The notes below the pieces were generated by a model. It was given only the letters and a program-made list of their open reading frames with translations, had not been told where the DNA came from and did not search any database. This document shows, piece after piece, positions 14,394 through 21,086 of a DNA stretch of 21,475 bases (its first letter is position 1; the number at the start of each line of letters is the position of its first letter). This stretch comes from CAYFKJ01 sp964528595 (GTDB taxonomy: Bacteria; Pseudomonadota; Alphaproteobacteria; UBA2966), in contig CAZGTM010000062.1 in NCBI GenBank assembly GCA_964528595.1, forward strand, positions 1-21,475, written 5' to 3'. The position numbers and the translations under genes were made by a program.

Positions 14394-14471
14394 GATCGTT
14401 TGTCGAAACTTTGTAGATATCTTAAATATCACCTCGTAAGGCAGTAATCAACAAGCTCGTAGGAGGAAGAT

Positions 14472-14675
14472 ATGGAACGGACGCATGTTACTGGGATTAG
14501 CTTTTTTGGGTCAGGTAGTGTGCTTGGCGGATTGATCAATACCGTCAACACCTGGCAGGACAGGGCTCGTGAGCGTCGCCATCTTTCCGAGCTTGAACCG
14601 CACATTCTTAAGGATATCGGCATCGCGCCGAGCGCCCTGCACCGCGAAATCAGCAAGCCCTTCTGGCGCGCCTAG
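14472..14675 (+). CDS. DUF1127 (YjiS-like) small protein
   Basis: A 67-residue protein with the C-terminal DUF1127 signature: TWQDRARERRHLSELEPHILKDIGI (27-51) followed by REISKPFWR. Such small Arg-rich proteins are common in alphaproteobacteria; some characterised members bind RNA or affect phosphate and metabolic responses, but the role here is unknown. The N-terminal 25 residues (Gly/Ser-rich, with SFFGSGSVLGGLI) are variable in the family. A very good ribosome binding site, AGGAGGAAG, precedes the ATG. The gene is divergent from the LysR gene, with an AT-rich control region that includes a Fur-like sequence. Confidence 0.9.
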   Translation: MERTHVTGISFFGSGSVLGGLINTVNTWQDRARERRHLSELEPHILKDIGIAPSALHREISKPFWRA

Positions 14676-14685
14676 GCGACCCCCG

Positions 14686-14705
14686 TTTCCCTGGCGAGAG
14701 GGAGA
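14686..14705 (+). terminator. Weak hairpin after the DUF1127 gene
   Basis: TTTCCCT (14686-14692) pairs with AGGGAGA (14699-14705), 7 bp including one wobble, around loop GGCGAG. No T-run follows. Read-through into the next gene therefore seems possible. Confidence 0.3.
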
Positions 14706-14725
14706 ATAGGAAGCCAAATAGGCAT

Positions 14726-14755
14726 TTGACGGCGCTTGCTCTCCGGCCCATGCTT
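14726..14755 (+). promoter_or_regulatory. Possible promoter for the dinB-like gene
   Basis: TTGACG at 14726-14731 is a good -35 element for this group; the best -10 at 17-18 nt spacing is CATGCT or ATGCTT, which is poor. If used, transcripts would start near 14760, inside the hairpin described at 14731-14788, and would lack its left arm. Confidence 0.35.
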
Positions 14756-14788
14756 TAGCCAAAGCAAACCGGGTCGGAGAGGAGCGCC
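14731..14788 (+). promoter_or_regulatory. Long hairpin sequestering the ribosome binding site of the dinB-like gene
   Basis: The left arm 14731-14749 and right arm 14771-14788 pair over 18 positions (16 Watson-Crick, 2 wobble) with a single bulged G at 14738. Inside, TGCTTT (14751-14756) and AAAGCA (14761-14766) form a further 6-bp stem with an AGCC loop. The right arm contains the whole ribosome binding site GGAGAGGAG (14776-14784) and ends one base before the GTG start at 14789. In a transcript coming from upstream, the site would be buried. Confidence 0.6.
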
Positions 14789-15295
14789 GTGGCTTTTCCA
14801 CTGCTTGAGAATTTTAAGGTACTTGCAGCCTACAACGCCTGGGCCAACGATCGTCTTTACGAGGCCTGCGGTCAGCTTCACGAGACCGACTACCTGGCGC
14901 CACGCCCCAGCATTTTCGGCTCCCTGCACATGACGCTCAACCACATTCTGGTGGGCGACCGCATCTGGATGTCGCGCTTCACCGGCACCGATTCGGGCAT
15001 TACGGCGCTCGATCAGGAACTCTACGCCGAATTCGCCGGCCTCAACGTTGCCCGGCGGGCCGAGGACGCCCACATCATCAACTACGTCGACGGACTGGAC
15101 GAAAACGTGCTGGCGGGCTGGCTCGAATACACCAACATGGCCGGCGATTATCAAAACGACGAACTCAGATTGCTGCTCGCCCATTTCTTCAACCACCAGA
15201 CACACCATCGCGGGCAGGCGCATGCGTTGCTGTCGCAGACGGAAGTCGCGCCGCCCTCCCTCGACCTGATCTATTTCGTCAGGGAAACCGCATGA
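14789..15295 (+). CDS. DinB family protein (four-helix-bundle metal-binding)
   Basis: A 168-residue protein of the DinB/YfiT-like superfamily. The metal triad is visible as LNHIL (H52) and NHQTHHRGQ (H136 and H140), with the conserved opening YNAWANDRLY at 15-24. Relatives include thiol-dependent transferases and damage-inducible proteins; the substrate of this one is unknown, and metal-dependent thiol transfer is only an analogy. The start is GTG at 14789, directly after GGAGAGGAG, which lies in a strong hairpin. The stop codon overlaps the ATG of the GNAT gene (ATGA), so the two are translationally coupled. Confidence 0.9.
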   Translation: MAFPLLENFKVLAAYNAWANDRLYEACGQLHETDYLAPRPSIFGSLHMTLNHILVGDRIWMSRFTGTDSGITALDQELYAEFAGLNVARRAEDAHIINYVDGLDENVLAGWLEYTNMAGDYQNDELRLLLAHFFNHQTHHRGQAHALLSQTEVAPPSLDLIYFVRETA

Positions 15296-15816
15296 TCATC
15301 TTCAGGGCCGAGAAATCCGGCGACGCCGAAAAAATTCATGCCCTGGTGGCCAACGCCTTCGGCCGGCAAGAAGAAGCCGAACTCGTCGATCAGCTTTGCG
15401 CCGACGGTGACGCGCTGGTGTCGCTGGTCGCCGTCGACGACGAGAGCGATACCATCGTCGGCCACATCCTGTTCAGCGACCTGCCCATCGAAACCGGCCG
15501 TTCGCTCATCCGCGGCGCGGCGCTGGCCCCGCTGGCCGTGTCGCCGGCACACCAGAAGCAGGGCATCGCCGGCGGCCTCGTCATGCGCGGCATTCGCGAC
15601 TGCCGGGCCCTCGACGTCGAGGTCGTCGTGGTGCTCGGCGATCCCAGCTACTACAAGCGTTTCGGCTTTTCCTCCGAACTGACGCAGTCGCTGGAGTCGC
15701 CCTATGGCGGCGAGGCCTTCATGGCCCAGGAACTAAAACTAGGCGTCCTCACCGACGTCGAAGGCAAGGTCATCTACGCCGAAGCCTTCAGCGCCGAGGC
15801 CTACCAACCGGATTAG
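15292..15816 (+). CDS. GNAT family N-acetyltransferase (YhbS-like)
   Basis: A 174-residue acetyltransferase using acetyl-CoA. The CoA-binding motif A is seen in LAPLAVSPAHQKQGIAGGLV (78-97; pyrophosphate loop QKQGIA), and motif B in VVLGDPSYYKRFGFS (113-127), a combination typical of YhbS-type proteins. The N-terminal part IFRAEKSGDAEKIHALVANAF fits the first strand and helix. It overlaps the DinB gene by 4 bp. The acceptor is unknown. The last bases overlap a short minus-strand reading frame ending at 15813 that looks like the tail of a lost gene. Confidence 0.9.
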   Translation: MIIFRAEKSGDAEKIHALVANAFGRQEEAELVDQLCADGDALVSLVAVDDESDTIVGHILFSDLPIETGRSLIRGAALAPLAVSPAHQKQGIAGGLVMRGIRDCRALDVEVVVVLGDPSYYKRFGFSSELTQSLESPYGGEAFMAQELKLGVLTDVEGKVIYAEAFSAEAYQPD

Positions 15817-15918
15817 GTGATATCGTCATAGAGGTCGCGCCAATCGGGATTGGCCTGCTCGATCAGTTGGCCAAAACTATCGGTACAATAACAATGAGTT
15901 CTATTTACGCCAAAACGT
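15813..15918 (-). pseudogene. Possible C-terminal remnant of a lost gene
   Basis: On the minus strand a reading frame of about 33 codons ends in TAA at 15813-15815, overlapping the GNAT stop codon in the way convergent genes often do. Its end reads FGQLIEQANPDWRDLYDDIT, which looks like real protein composition. Going upstream it meets an in-frame TGA at the edge of the first REP-like palindrome, and there is no start with a ribosome binding site. I infer that the 5' part was lost or replaced by the repeats. I do not recognise the family. Confidence 0.35.
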
Positions 15919-15919
15919 C

Positions 15920-15940
15920 ACCCCGGACCTGATCCGGGGT
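15920..15940. repeat. REP-like palindrome 1
   Basis: ACCCCGGA (15920-15927) and TCCGGGGT (15933-15940) form a perfect 8-bp stem with a 5-nt loop, in the context GTCACCCCGGACCTGATCCG, a type of intergenic palindrome seen in many copies in alphaproteobacterial genomes. A T-run at 15952-15959 follows, so it could also terminate plus-strand transcription after the GNAT gene. Confidence 0.7.
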
Positions 15941-16002
15941 CCAGGTTTCTCTTTTTTTTCCATGCTGCCGAAATCAGGTGCTCACGAAAAATAAAACCTG
16001 GA
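15940..16002. repeat. 9-bp inverted repeat linking the two REP-like units
   Basis: TCCAGGTTT (15940-15948) is perfectly complementary to AAACCTGGA (15994-16002). The pair flanks a 45-bp segment containing a T-run and makes palindromes 1 and 2 the two ends of one inverted, BIME-like unit. Confidence 0.55.
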
Positions 16003-16020
16003 TTCCGGCGTTCGCCGGAA
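16003..16020. repeat. REP-like palindrome 2
   Basis: TTCCGGCG (16003-16010), TT, and CGCCGGAA (16013-16020) form a perfect stem. The surrounding CTGGATTCCGGCGTTCGCCG followed by GAACGACG is again the common alphaproteobacterial intergenic palindrome style, here in the opposite orientation to palindrome 1. Confidence 0.7.
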
Positions 16021-16050
16021 CGACGAATTTATCGATCGCTATTTTACCGC

Positions 16051-16066
16051 TCCCGCTTTCGCGGGA
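16051..16066. repeat. REP-like palindrome 3
   Basis: TCCCGC (16051-16056), loop TTTC, GCGGGA (16061-16066), followed by ATGACGC. This is the third unit of the cluster and lies 23 bp before the stop codon of the minus-strand oxidoreductase gene, where it might protect or end that transcript. Confidence 0.65.
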
Positions 16067-16089
16067 ATGACGCAGGCTTTTTAGCCAAC

Positions 16090-17067
16090 CTAATCCATCG
16101 TCAGGACGATTTTACCGGTGGATTTGCGGTTGATCATCATCTCCAGGGCGTCGCCGGCCTGGTCCATGGGCAGGGTGTGGGAGACGTGGGGTTTGATCTT
16201 GCCCTGTTCGTACCAGGTCATCAGCGTCTGCAGCGACAGCATCACGACGGACGGCTTGTTGATGTTGTAGGAGCCCCAGTAGAACCCGACCACCGAGATG
16301 TTCTTAACCAGCACGATGTTGGCCTTGGCCTCGGGCACTCGGCCGGAGGCGAAGCCGATGACCACCAGCCGCCCCTCCCAGGCGATGGAGCGCATGGCGG
16401 CGTCGAAAGCATCGCCGCCGACGGGATCGTAAATCACGTCGGCGCCCTTGCCGCCGGTGATCTCCTTGACGCGCTCGCGGATGTCCTCGGTGGAATAATC
16501 GATCAGGTGATCGGCGCCGTATTGCTTGGTCACCGCCAGTTTTTCCGCCGAGCCGGCGGCGGCGATAACGGTGGCGCCCATGGCCTTGCCGATCTCCACC
16601 GCCGTGAGACCGACGCCGCCCGCCGCGCCCAGCACCAAGAGCGTTTCGCCCTCCTTGAGGCCGGCGCGGTAGTCGAGGCCGACGTGGCTGGTACCGTAGG
16701 CCACGGGGAAGGCCGCCGCGTGTTCGTAGGACATGCTTTCGGGGATCGGGATCAGCAGTTTGGCGGCGACGACGATTTCCTGGGCGTAGCCGCCGTGCCC
16801 GGTCATGGCGATGACGCGATCGCCGGGTTTGAAATTCTCGACGCCCTCGCCGAGAGCGGCGATTTCGCCGGCGCATTCCATGCCGGGGCTGAACGGCAGT
16901 TCCGGTTTGACCTGGTAGGAGCCCTGGATGATCAGGGTATCGCCGAAATTGACCCCGCAGGCATGCACCCGCATCAACACTTCGCCCCTGCCGGGCGTGG
17001 GCGAGGAGATGTCCTCCACCACCAGTTTTTCGGGTCCGCCGAATTCCTTGACCAGTACCGCTTTCAT
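16090..17067 (-). CDS. NADPH:quinone oxidoreductase family protein (zinc-independent MDR)
   Basis: A 325-residue medium-chain dehydrogenase/reductase. It has the quinone reductase pattern: ACGVNFGDTLIIQGSYQ (36-52), PFSPGMECAGEIAALG (58-73), a Rossmann nucleotide-binding loop LGAAGGVGLTAVEIGKAMGA (146-165), and GADVIYDPVGG. The structural and catalytic zinc ligands of classical alcohol dehydrogenases are absent, as usual for this branch. NADPH-dependent reduction of quinones or enones is the family activity; the physiological substrate is unknown. ATG at 17067 is 6 bp after the stop codon of the Mug-like gene, so it is most likely the last gene of a three-gene transcript. Confidence 0.9.
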   Translation of the reverse strand: MKAVLVKEFGGPEKLVVEDISSPTPGRGEVLMRVHACGVNFGDTLIIQGSYQVKPELPFSPGMECAGEIAALGEGVENFKPGDRVIAMTGHGGYAQEIVVAAKLLIPIPESMSYEHAAAFPVAYGTSHVGLDYRAGLKEGETLLVLGAAGGVGLTAVEIGKAMGATVIAAAGSAEKLAVTKQYGADHLIDYSTEDIRERVKEITGGKGADVIYDPVGGDAFDAAMRSIAWEGRLVVIGFASGRVPEAKANIVLVKNISVVGFYWGSYNINKPSVVMLSLQTLMTWYEQGKIKPHVSHTLPMDQAGDALEMMINRKSTGKIVLTMD

Positions 17068-17073
17068 CGCATC

Positions 17074-17592
17074 CTATCCCGTCGTTATGGTGTTCTCGTC
17101 GAGCCACACGGCCAACGCCCGCCAATGATCCTCGTTCCAGGCGCCGCGCGCCAGGCCGGACGGTGAGGGAAGCACGAACAGGCGGGTCTCGCCAAGTGAT
17201 TCCGACAATAGACCGTAGTCGACCTTGGATCTGCCGAGCCCCTTCTTGGCCGCGTTCTTGGATGTAAAAGCCAGGATGGCGGGCTGAAAGCGCAGGATCT
17301 TGGCCCGCAGGCCTTCGCCGTCGAAGGCCTCCCTCGAAAGATCGGCATCCAGACCGCTTTGCGTCTTGACCACGTCGGTGAAGCCGATGCCGAGCTTGAG
17401 CAGCTCGAGATACTCTTCGGGCCGCAGGCGGCGGTCGGTCAGCCCCACGGCATGGAGCGTCGGCCAGAACCGGTTGCCCGGGTGGGCATAGTAGGCTTTT
17501 TCGGCGGCGGATCGCGGGCTGGGCGCGGTGCCGCAGAAGACGAGCCTCAGACCGGGCTGCAGCACATCCGGCAGGATATGGTCGGCGGGCAT
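17074..17592 (-). CDS. mug: Mug/TDG family mismatch-specific uracil-DNA glycosylase
   Basis: A 172-residue member of uracil-DNA glycosylase family 2, which removes uracil or modified bases opposite guanine. Motif 1 reads LVFCGTAPS (18-25) where E. coli Mug has FCGINPG: the catalytic Asn is replaced by Ala (A23). HPGNRFWPTLHAVGLTDR (37-54) and the DNA-intercalating motif VLPSPSGLARG are conserved. The GTAPS form recalls the Deinococcus radiodurans Mug, for which an Asp was proposed as catalytic; D73, D82 or D84 in TDVVKTQSGLDADL are candidates here. The gene starts 4 bp after the asparaginase stop codon and is followed 6 bp later by the oxidoreductase gene. Confidence 0.86.
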   Translation of the reverse strand: MPADHILPDVLQPGLRLVFCGTAPSPRSAAEKAYYAHPGNRFWPTLHAVGLTDRRLRPEEYLELLKLGIGFTDVVKTQSGLDADLSREAFDGEGLRAKILRFQPAILAFTSKNAAKKGLGRSKVDYGLLSESLGETRLFVLPSPSGLARGAWNEDHWRALAVWLDENTITTG

Positions 17593-17596
17593 GTCG

Positions 17597-18634
17597 TCAC
17601 ATGGGCGGCCAGCCGGCGGCGTGCCGAATATGGCCGATCAGCCGGTTGTTGAGGTCACGCACCGGCGCTCTGACGTAATCGGCGATGGATACGGTGGCGG
17701 GATCGTCCAGCACGCCGAGTTTGCGCAGTACGGCGGCCATGGCCACGCCGTTGGCCCGGCCGGCGCCGTCGTCAATCTTCAGGGCGACGCCGAGACCCAT
17801 TGCCGGGACCGCCGCCATCATCACGCCCTCGGCCCCTGTCTTGACCACGGCCTTGCCCCGCATCGCACCGTTGATGGCGGTGCAGAAGCGGCCCGACCCG
17901 GCCATCATGAAAGGCTCGGCGGCGATAGCCTGGACCACGCGCTTGCACGCGGCTTCGCGCACGGCGCCCAGTCCGGCGGGCGCGGCAAGCCTCGCCATGC
18001 CGTGAGCCAGCGAACTCAACGGCAAAGCCAGCGCCGGGATCGAACAACCGTCGATGCCCTCCAGCGCCGCGGCGACGTCGATTTCGCACATCTCCGAAAT
18101 CGTTTGGAAGACGCGCTGCTGCACCGGGTGTTCGCGGCCGATGTAGCCCGCCGTGTGTTCGCCCATGTGCACCGCCGTCGTCAGGAAGCCCGCGTGCTTA
18201 CCGGAGCAGTTATTGCGCAGCCGGCTGGCTTCCCCGCCGCCCCGCACCGTTTCCAGTTTGACCTGTTCGTTTGTGGAAATTTGCGGCCCGCATTCCAGGG
18301 CGTCAGTCGTGAGGCCGACGCGCTCCAGCAAGGCGCTGACCGTCTCGATGTGGCGCGCCTCGGAGTTGTGCGAGGCGCAGGCCAGCGATATTTCGGCGTC
18401 CGACAGCGAGAACGCCTCCGCCGCGCCGGTTTCCAGCAGCGGCAATACCTGGATCGGTTTGATGGCGGAACGCGGAAAGATGGCCCGCTCGACGTCACCC
18501 CAGGCGTGCTCAACCGTACCGTCCGCCGCCACGACGGCACAGGCGGCAGCGTGCCGGCTTTCGACCGACGCGTCATCTGGATTTCGGCCGCGCGTCACTT
18601 CGACGGCGATGGGATTAGGGGCGGGGTTGGACAT
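17597..18634 (-). CDS. L-asparaginase, class 3 (Rhizobium etli ReAV-like)
   Basis: A 345-residue cytoplasmic asparaginase unrelated to the E. coli type I/II enzymes. It shows the motifs of the R. etli ReAV group: RSAIKPIQ (S56, K59), CASHNSE (S88), the zinc site CSGKH (C143, K146) and DGCS (C197). Relative to ReAV numbering as I recall it, these are all shifted by +8 and C251 and K265 by +2, implying a 6-residue deletion between. So the proposed Ser-Lys tandems and zinc ligands all seem present. I take the ATG at 18634 with GAGG upstream rather than a TTG at 18667. Divergent from the RNA methyltransferase gene; first of a tight set with mug and the quinone reductase. Confidence 0.88.
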   Translation of the reverse strand: MSNPAPNPIAVEVTRGRNPDDASVESRHAAACAVVAADGTVEHAWGDVERAIFPRSAIKPIQVLPLLETGAAEAFSLSDAEISLACASHNSEARHIETVSALLERVGLTTDALECGPQISTNEQVKLETVRGGGEASRLRNNCSGKHAGFLTTAVHMGEHTAGYIGREHPVQQRVFQTISEMCEIDVAAALEGIDGCSIPALALPLSSLAHGMARLAAPAGLGAVREAACKRVVQAIAAEPFMMAGSGRFCTAINGAMRGKAVVKTGAEGVMMAAVPAMGLGVALKIDDGAGRANGVAMAAVLRKLGVLDDPATVSIADYVRAPVRDLNNRLIGHIRHAAGWPPM

Positions 18635-18694
18635 GGAACCTCGTGGCGTTAATGTTGGCCCAGGCAATCGGGCCGGAAATCAATATAGGACAAA

Positions 18695-19240
18695 ATGCGC
18701 GGTTATTTCGGCATCGGCGTGCAGCGTTTCAGCAAGCCCATGAACGCGGGCAATCTCTTTCGCTCGGCCCATGCGTTCGGGGCGAGCTTCGCCTTCACCA
18801 TCGATTCCGACCTCCCCTTGCGCAGCTCCCGATCGGATACCAGCACGGCGTGGAAACAGATGCCGTTTTACCGCTTCGATTCGGTTGAGTCGATGGTGCT
18901 GCCGCAATCGTGCAGCATCGTCGGCGTCGAACTGCTGGACGAGGCCACCGAACTGCCTAGTTTCCGCCATCCCGTGCAGGCCGCCTACGTGCTGGGGCCG
19001 GAGCGCGGCTCGCTGACCCCCGATCTGGTGGCGCGCTGCGAGCACATCATCAAAATTCCGACACAGTTCTGCATTAACGTCGCCACCGCCGGCGCCATCG
19101 TGATGTACGACCGCGTCATCAGCATGGGCCGTTTCGCCGAACGGCCGACGTCGAGCATGGGCGAGCCGATCCCGCTGCCCGAGCACATCCAGGGCGCCAG
19201 CGTCATCCGCACCGGCGATCTGGAACTAGCCGAAGACTGA
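18695..19240 (+). CDS. SpoU/TrmH family RNA 2'-O-methyltransferase
   Basis: A 181-residue SPOUT-fold enzyme expected to use S-adenosylmethionine to methylate ribose 2'-OH in tRNA or rRNA. The three family motifs are visible: motif 1 in MNAGNLFRSAHAFGA (16-30; N20 and R23), motif 2 in YVLGPERGSL, and motif 3 in IKIPTQFCINVATAGAIVMYDR, where the usual SLNVS is CINVA. That loss of the Ser is a modest deviation. There is no N-terminal RNA-binding extension, so it is close in size to TrmL-type enzymes, but the target cannot be told from sequence. AGGA precedes the ATG at 18695. Confidence 0.87.
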   Translation: MRGYFGIGVQRFSKPMNAGNLFRSAHAFGASFAFTIDSDLPLRSSRSDTSTAWKQMPFYRFDSVESMVLPQSCSIVGVELLDEATELPSFRHPVQAAYVLGPERGSLTPDLVARCEHIIKIPTQFCINVATAGAIVMYDRVISMGRFAERPTSSMGEPIPLPEHIQGASVIRTGDLELAED

Positions 19241-19263
19241 AGCTTGAACTATCTTTTGGTGCC

Positions 19264-19773
19264 ATGAAAATAAAGTTTGCCGTCGCTACCCTCCTTTTCC
19301 TCACCGCCTTTCCCGCCTGGAGCCAAACGCCCAAACTGCTGGGCGAGCACCGCGACTGGGACGCCTATGCCTTTACCGAGAAGAAAGCGGGCAAGACCTG
19401 CTTCATGACCTCGGTGCCGGTGCTCAAGGAGCCCAAGAAGGTCAAGCACGGCGATATCTACGTCATGGTGACCCACCGGCCCAAGGCCAAGATCCGCAAC
19501 GAGGTCAGCATCAACGTCGGCTTTCCTTTCCAGCCCGGCAGCGAGGTCACCGTCGGCATAGCCAAGAAGACCTACAAGATGTATACCAGCGTCGATTCCG
19601 CCTGGGGCTATGACGCCAAGGACGACGCCAAATTGGTCAAGGCCATGAAAGCCGGCCACGACATGATCGTCCGGGGCCTGTCGAAACGCGGCACCCGGGT
19701 GACGTACCGATTTTCACTGTCCGGCTTCACCGCCGCCTACAAGGCCATCGGGCGGTCGTGCAGGGTGAAGTGA
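19264..19773 (+). CDS. Invasion associated locus B (IalB)-like periplasmic protein
   Basis: A 169-residue exported protein. Residues 1-20 form a signal peptide with likely cleavage after PAWS, leaving QTPKLLGEH at the mature N-terminus. The mature domain has the IalB pattern: a WDAYAFTEKKAGKTCFM segment (32-48) and a C-terminal Cys in GRSCRVK, so C46 and C166 may form a disulfide. The family was named in Bartonella but is widespread in free-living alphaproteobacteria, so no role in invasion should be inferred. The ribosome binding site is weak. It sits between the RNA methyltransferase and rlmN genes on the same strand, with 23 and 49 bp gaps. Confidence 0.85.
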   Translation: MKIKFAVATLLFLTAFPAWSQTPKLLGEHRDWDAYAFTEKKAGKTCFMTSVPVLKEPKKVKHGDIYVMVTHRPKAKIRNEVSINVGFPFQPGSEVTVGIAKKTYKMYTSVDSAWGYDAKDDAKLVKAMKAGHDMIVRGLSKRGTRVTYRFSLSGFTAAYKAIGRSCRVK

Positions 19774-19777
19774 CGGC

Positions 19778-19793
19778 GGCCCGAGTGCGGGCC
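19778..19793 (+). terminator. GC-rich hairpin between the IalB-like gene and rlmN
   Basis: GGCCCG (19778-19783), loop AGTG, CGGGCC (19788-19793) is a perfect 6-bp stem starting 4 bp after the stop codon. Without a T-run it is a weak terminator or a processing/stability element. Confidence 0.35.
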
Positions 19794-19822
19794 AAATATG
19801 GGCTGAAAAGACCCGACGATTT

Positions 19823-21007
19823 ATGACGATTGAAAGTTCAGCGGCGGCGCCGGCGGAGGCGTTCGCCGATATCATCGAAAAGCCCGTACCGGTGGACGGG
19901 GCCGTGCCGGCCGACGTCGACGCCGAGGGCCGGCGATTTTTAATCGGCCTCGACCGCGCCGAGCTGGCCGACCTGTTCCGCGAGATCGGCGAGCCCGAAA
20001 AATCGCTGCGCATGCGCGCCAACCAGGTCTGGCACTGGCTCTACCATCGCGGCGCCACCGATTTCGCCGTCATGACGACGATGGCCAAGGGATTGCGCGC
20101 CAAGCTCGCCGAGACCGCCAGCCTGGCGCGCGGCGACATCGCCGACATGCAGCAGTCGACCGACGGCACGGCCAAGTGGCTGGTGCGCAACGTCGATGGA
20201 GCCCTAATCGAAAGCGTCCACATCCCGGAGGAAGATCGCGGCACGCTCTGTGTTTCAAGCCAGGTCGGCTGCACGCTCAACTGCCGCTTCTGCCACACCG
20301 GCACGCAGGCCTGGGTGCGCAATCTGGGGCCGCGCGAGATCGTCAGCCAGATCATGATCGCCCGCGACGGCCTCGGCGAATGGCCGACGCCCAACGAGGG
20401 GCGGCAGATCACCAACGTCGTCATGATGGGCATGGGAGAGCCGCTCTACAATCTCGACAACGTCGGCAAGGCGCTTCAGATCGTCATGGACCACGAGGGC
20501 ATCTCGATCTCCAAGCGCCGCATTACGCTGTCGACCGCCGGCGTGGTGCCGATGATGGACCGCTGCGGCGAGGAACTGGACGTCAACCTGGCCGTCTCGC
20601 TGCACGCCGTCACGGACGACGTGCGCGACGAACTGGTGCCGCTGAACCGAAAGTACCCCATCGCCGAGCTGCTGGAGGCCTGCAAGCGTTATCCGGGGTC
20701 CTCCAACTCGCGACGCATCACCTTCGAATACATCATGCTCAAGGGCCTCAACGACAGCCCGGCCGATGCCCGCGAGCTGGTGCGCTTGCTGAAGGGCATT
20801 CCGGCCAAGATCAACCTGATCCCCTTCAATCCCTGGCCCGGCGTGGCTTACGAGTGTTCCGACTGGGAGACCATCGAGAAATTCTCCGACATCATCTTCC
20901 GCGCCGGCTATTCCTCCCCCATCCGCATGCCCCGCGGCCGCGACATCATGGCCGCCTGCGGACAGCTCAAGTCAGCGTCGGTGAAAAAACGGGCAAGCGA
21001 GCGCTAG
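19823..21007 (+). CDS. rlmN: RlmN, dual-specificity 23S rRNA (A2503) / tRNA (A37) C2-methyltransferase
   Basis: A radical SAM enzyme of 394 residues that methylates C2 of A2503 in 23S rRNA and A37 in some tRNAs. The [4Fe-4S] motif is CTLNCRFC (C150, C154, C157). C143 and C379 (AACGQL) correspond to C118 and C355 of E. coli RlmN, the latter being the Cys that is methylated during the reaction; the 7-residue spacing between C143 and C150 matches the E. coli spacing. GMGEPLYN (203-210) is the SAM-binding GGEP-type motif. About 25-30 N-terminal residues, rich in Ala and Pro, extend beyond the usual start and are probably disordered. The next gene is argG, 79 bp downstream. Confidence 0.96.
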   Translation: MTIESSAAAPAEAFADIIEKPVPVDGAVPADVDAEGRRFLIGLDRAELADLFREIGEPEKSLRMRANQVWHWLYHRGATDFAVMTTMAKGLRAKLAETASLARGDIADMQQSTDGTAKWLVRNVDGALIESVHIPEEDRGTLCVSSQVGCTLNCRFCHTGTQAWVRNLGPREIVSQIMIARDGLGEWPTPNEGRQITNVVMMGMGEPLYNLDNVGKALQIVMDHEGISISKRRITLSTAGVVPMMDRCGEELDVNLAVSLHAVTDDVRDELVPLNRKYPIAELLEACKRYPGSSNSRRITFEYIMLKGLNDSPADARELVRLLKGIPAKINLIPFNPWPGVAYECSDWETIEKFSDIIFRAGYSSPIRMPRGRDIMAACGQLKSASVKKRASER

Positions 21008-21086
21008 GCTTGCCCCCGGCGCGCCGTTCGCCTAATTTGCGCGCGCTGCAGCACCATTTACCGGGCATCCCCGGCAGGAGATTTCG

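Noticed and set aside
15920..16066. Palindrome cluster as a CRISPR array
   Set aside because: The units differ in sequence and spacing and are inverted relative to one another; there are no direct repeats with uniform spacers and no cas genes.
16177..17166. Long plus-strand open frame opposite the quinone oxidoreductase gene
   Set aside because: Its composition is the His/Asp/Gly-rich type produced by GC-rich antisense frames; the minus-strand protein has clear family motifs.
17528..18652. Long plus-strand open frame opposite the asparaginase gene
   Set aside because: Antisense shadow; Arg/His-rich with no motifs, while the opposite strand encodes a complete asparaginase.
21061..21074. Short GC stem before argG as an attenuator
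   Set aside because: Only 5 bp, leaves the ribosome binding site exposed, and no leader peptide or alternative fold is visible.
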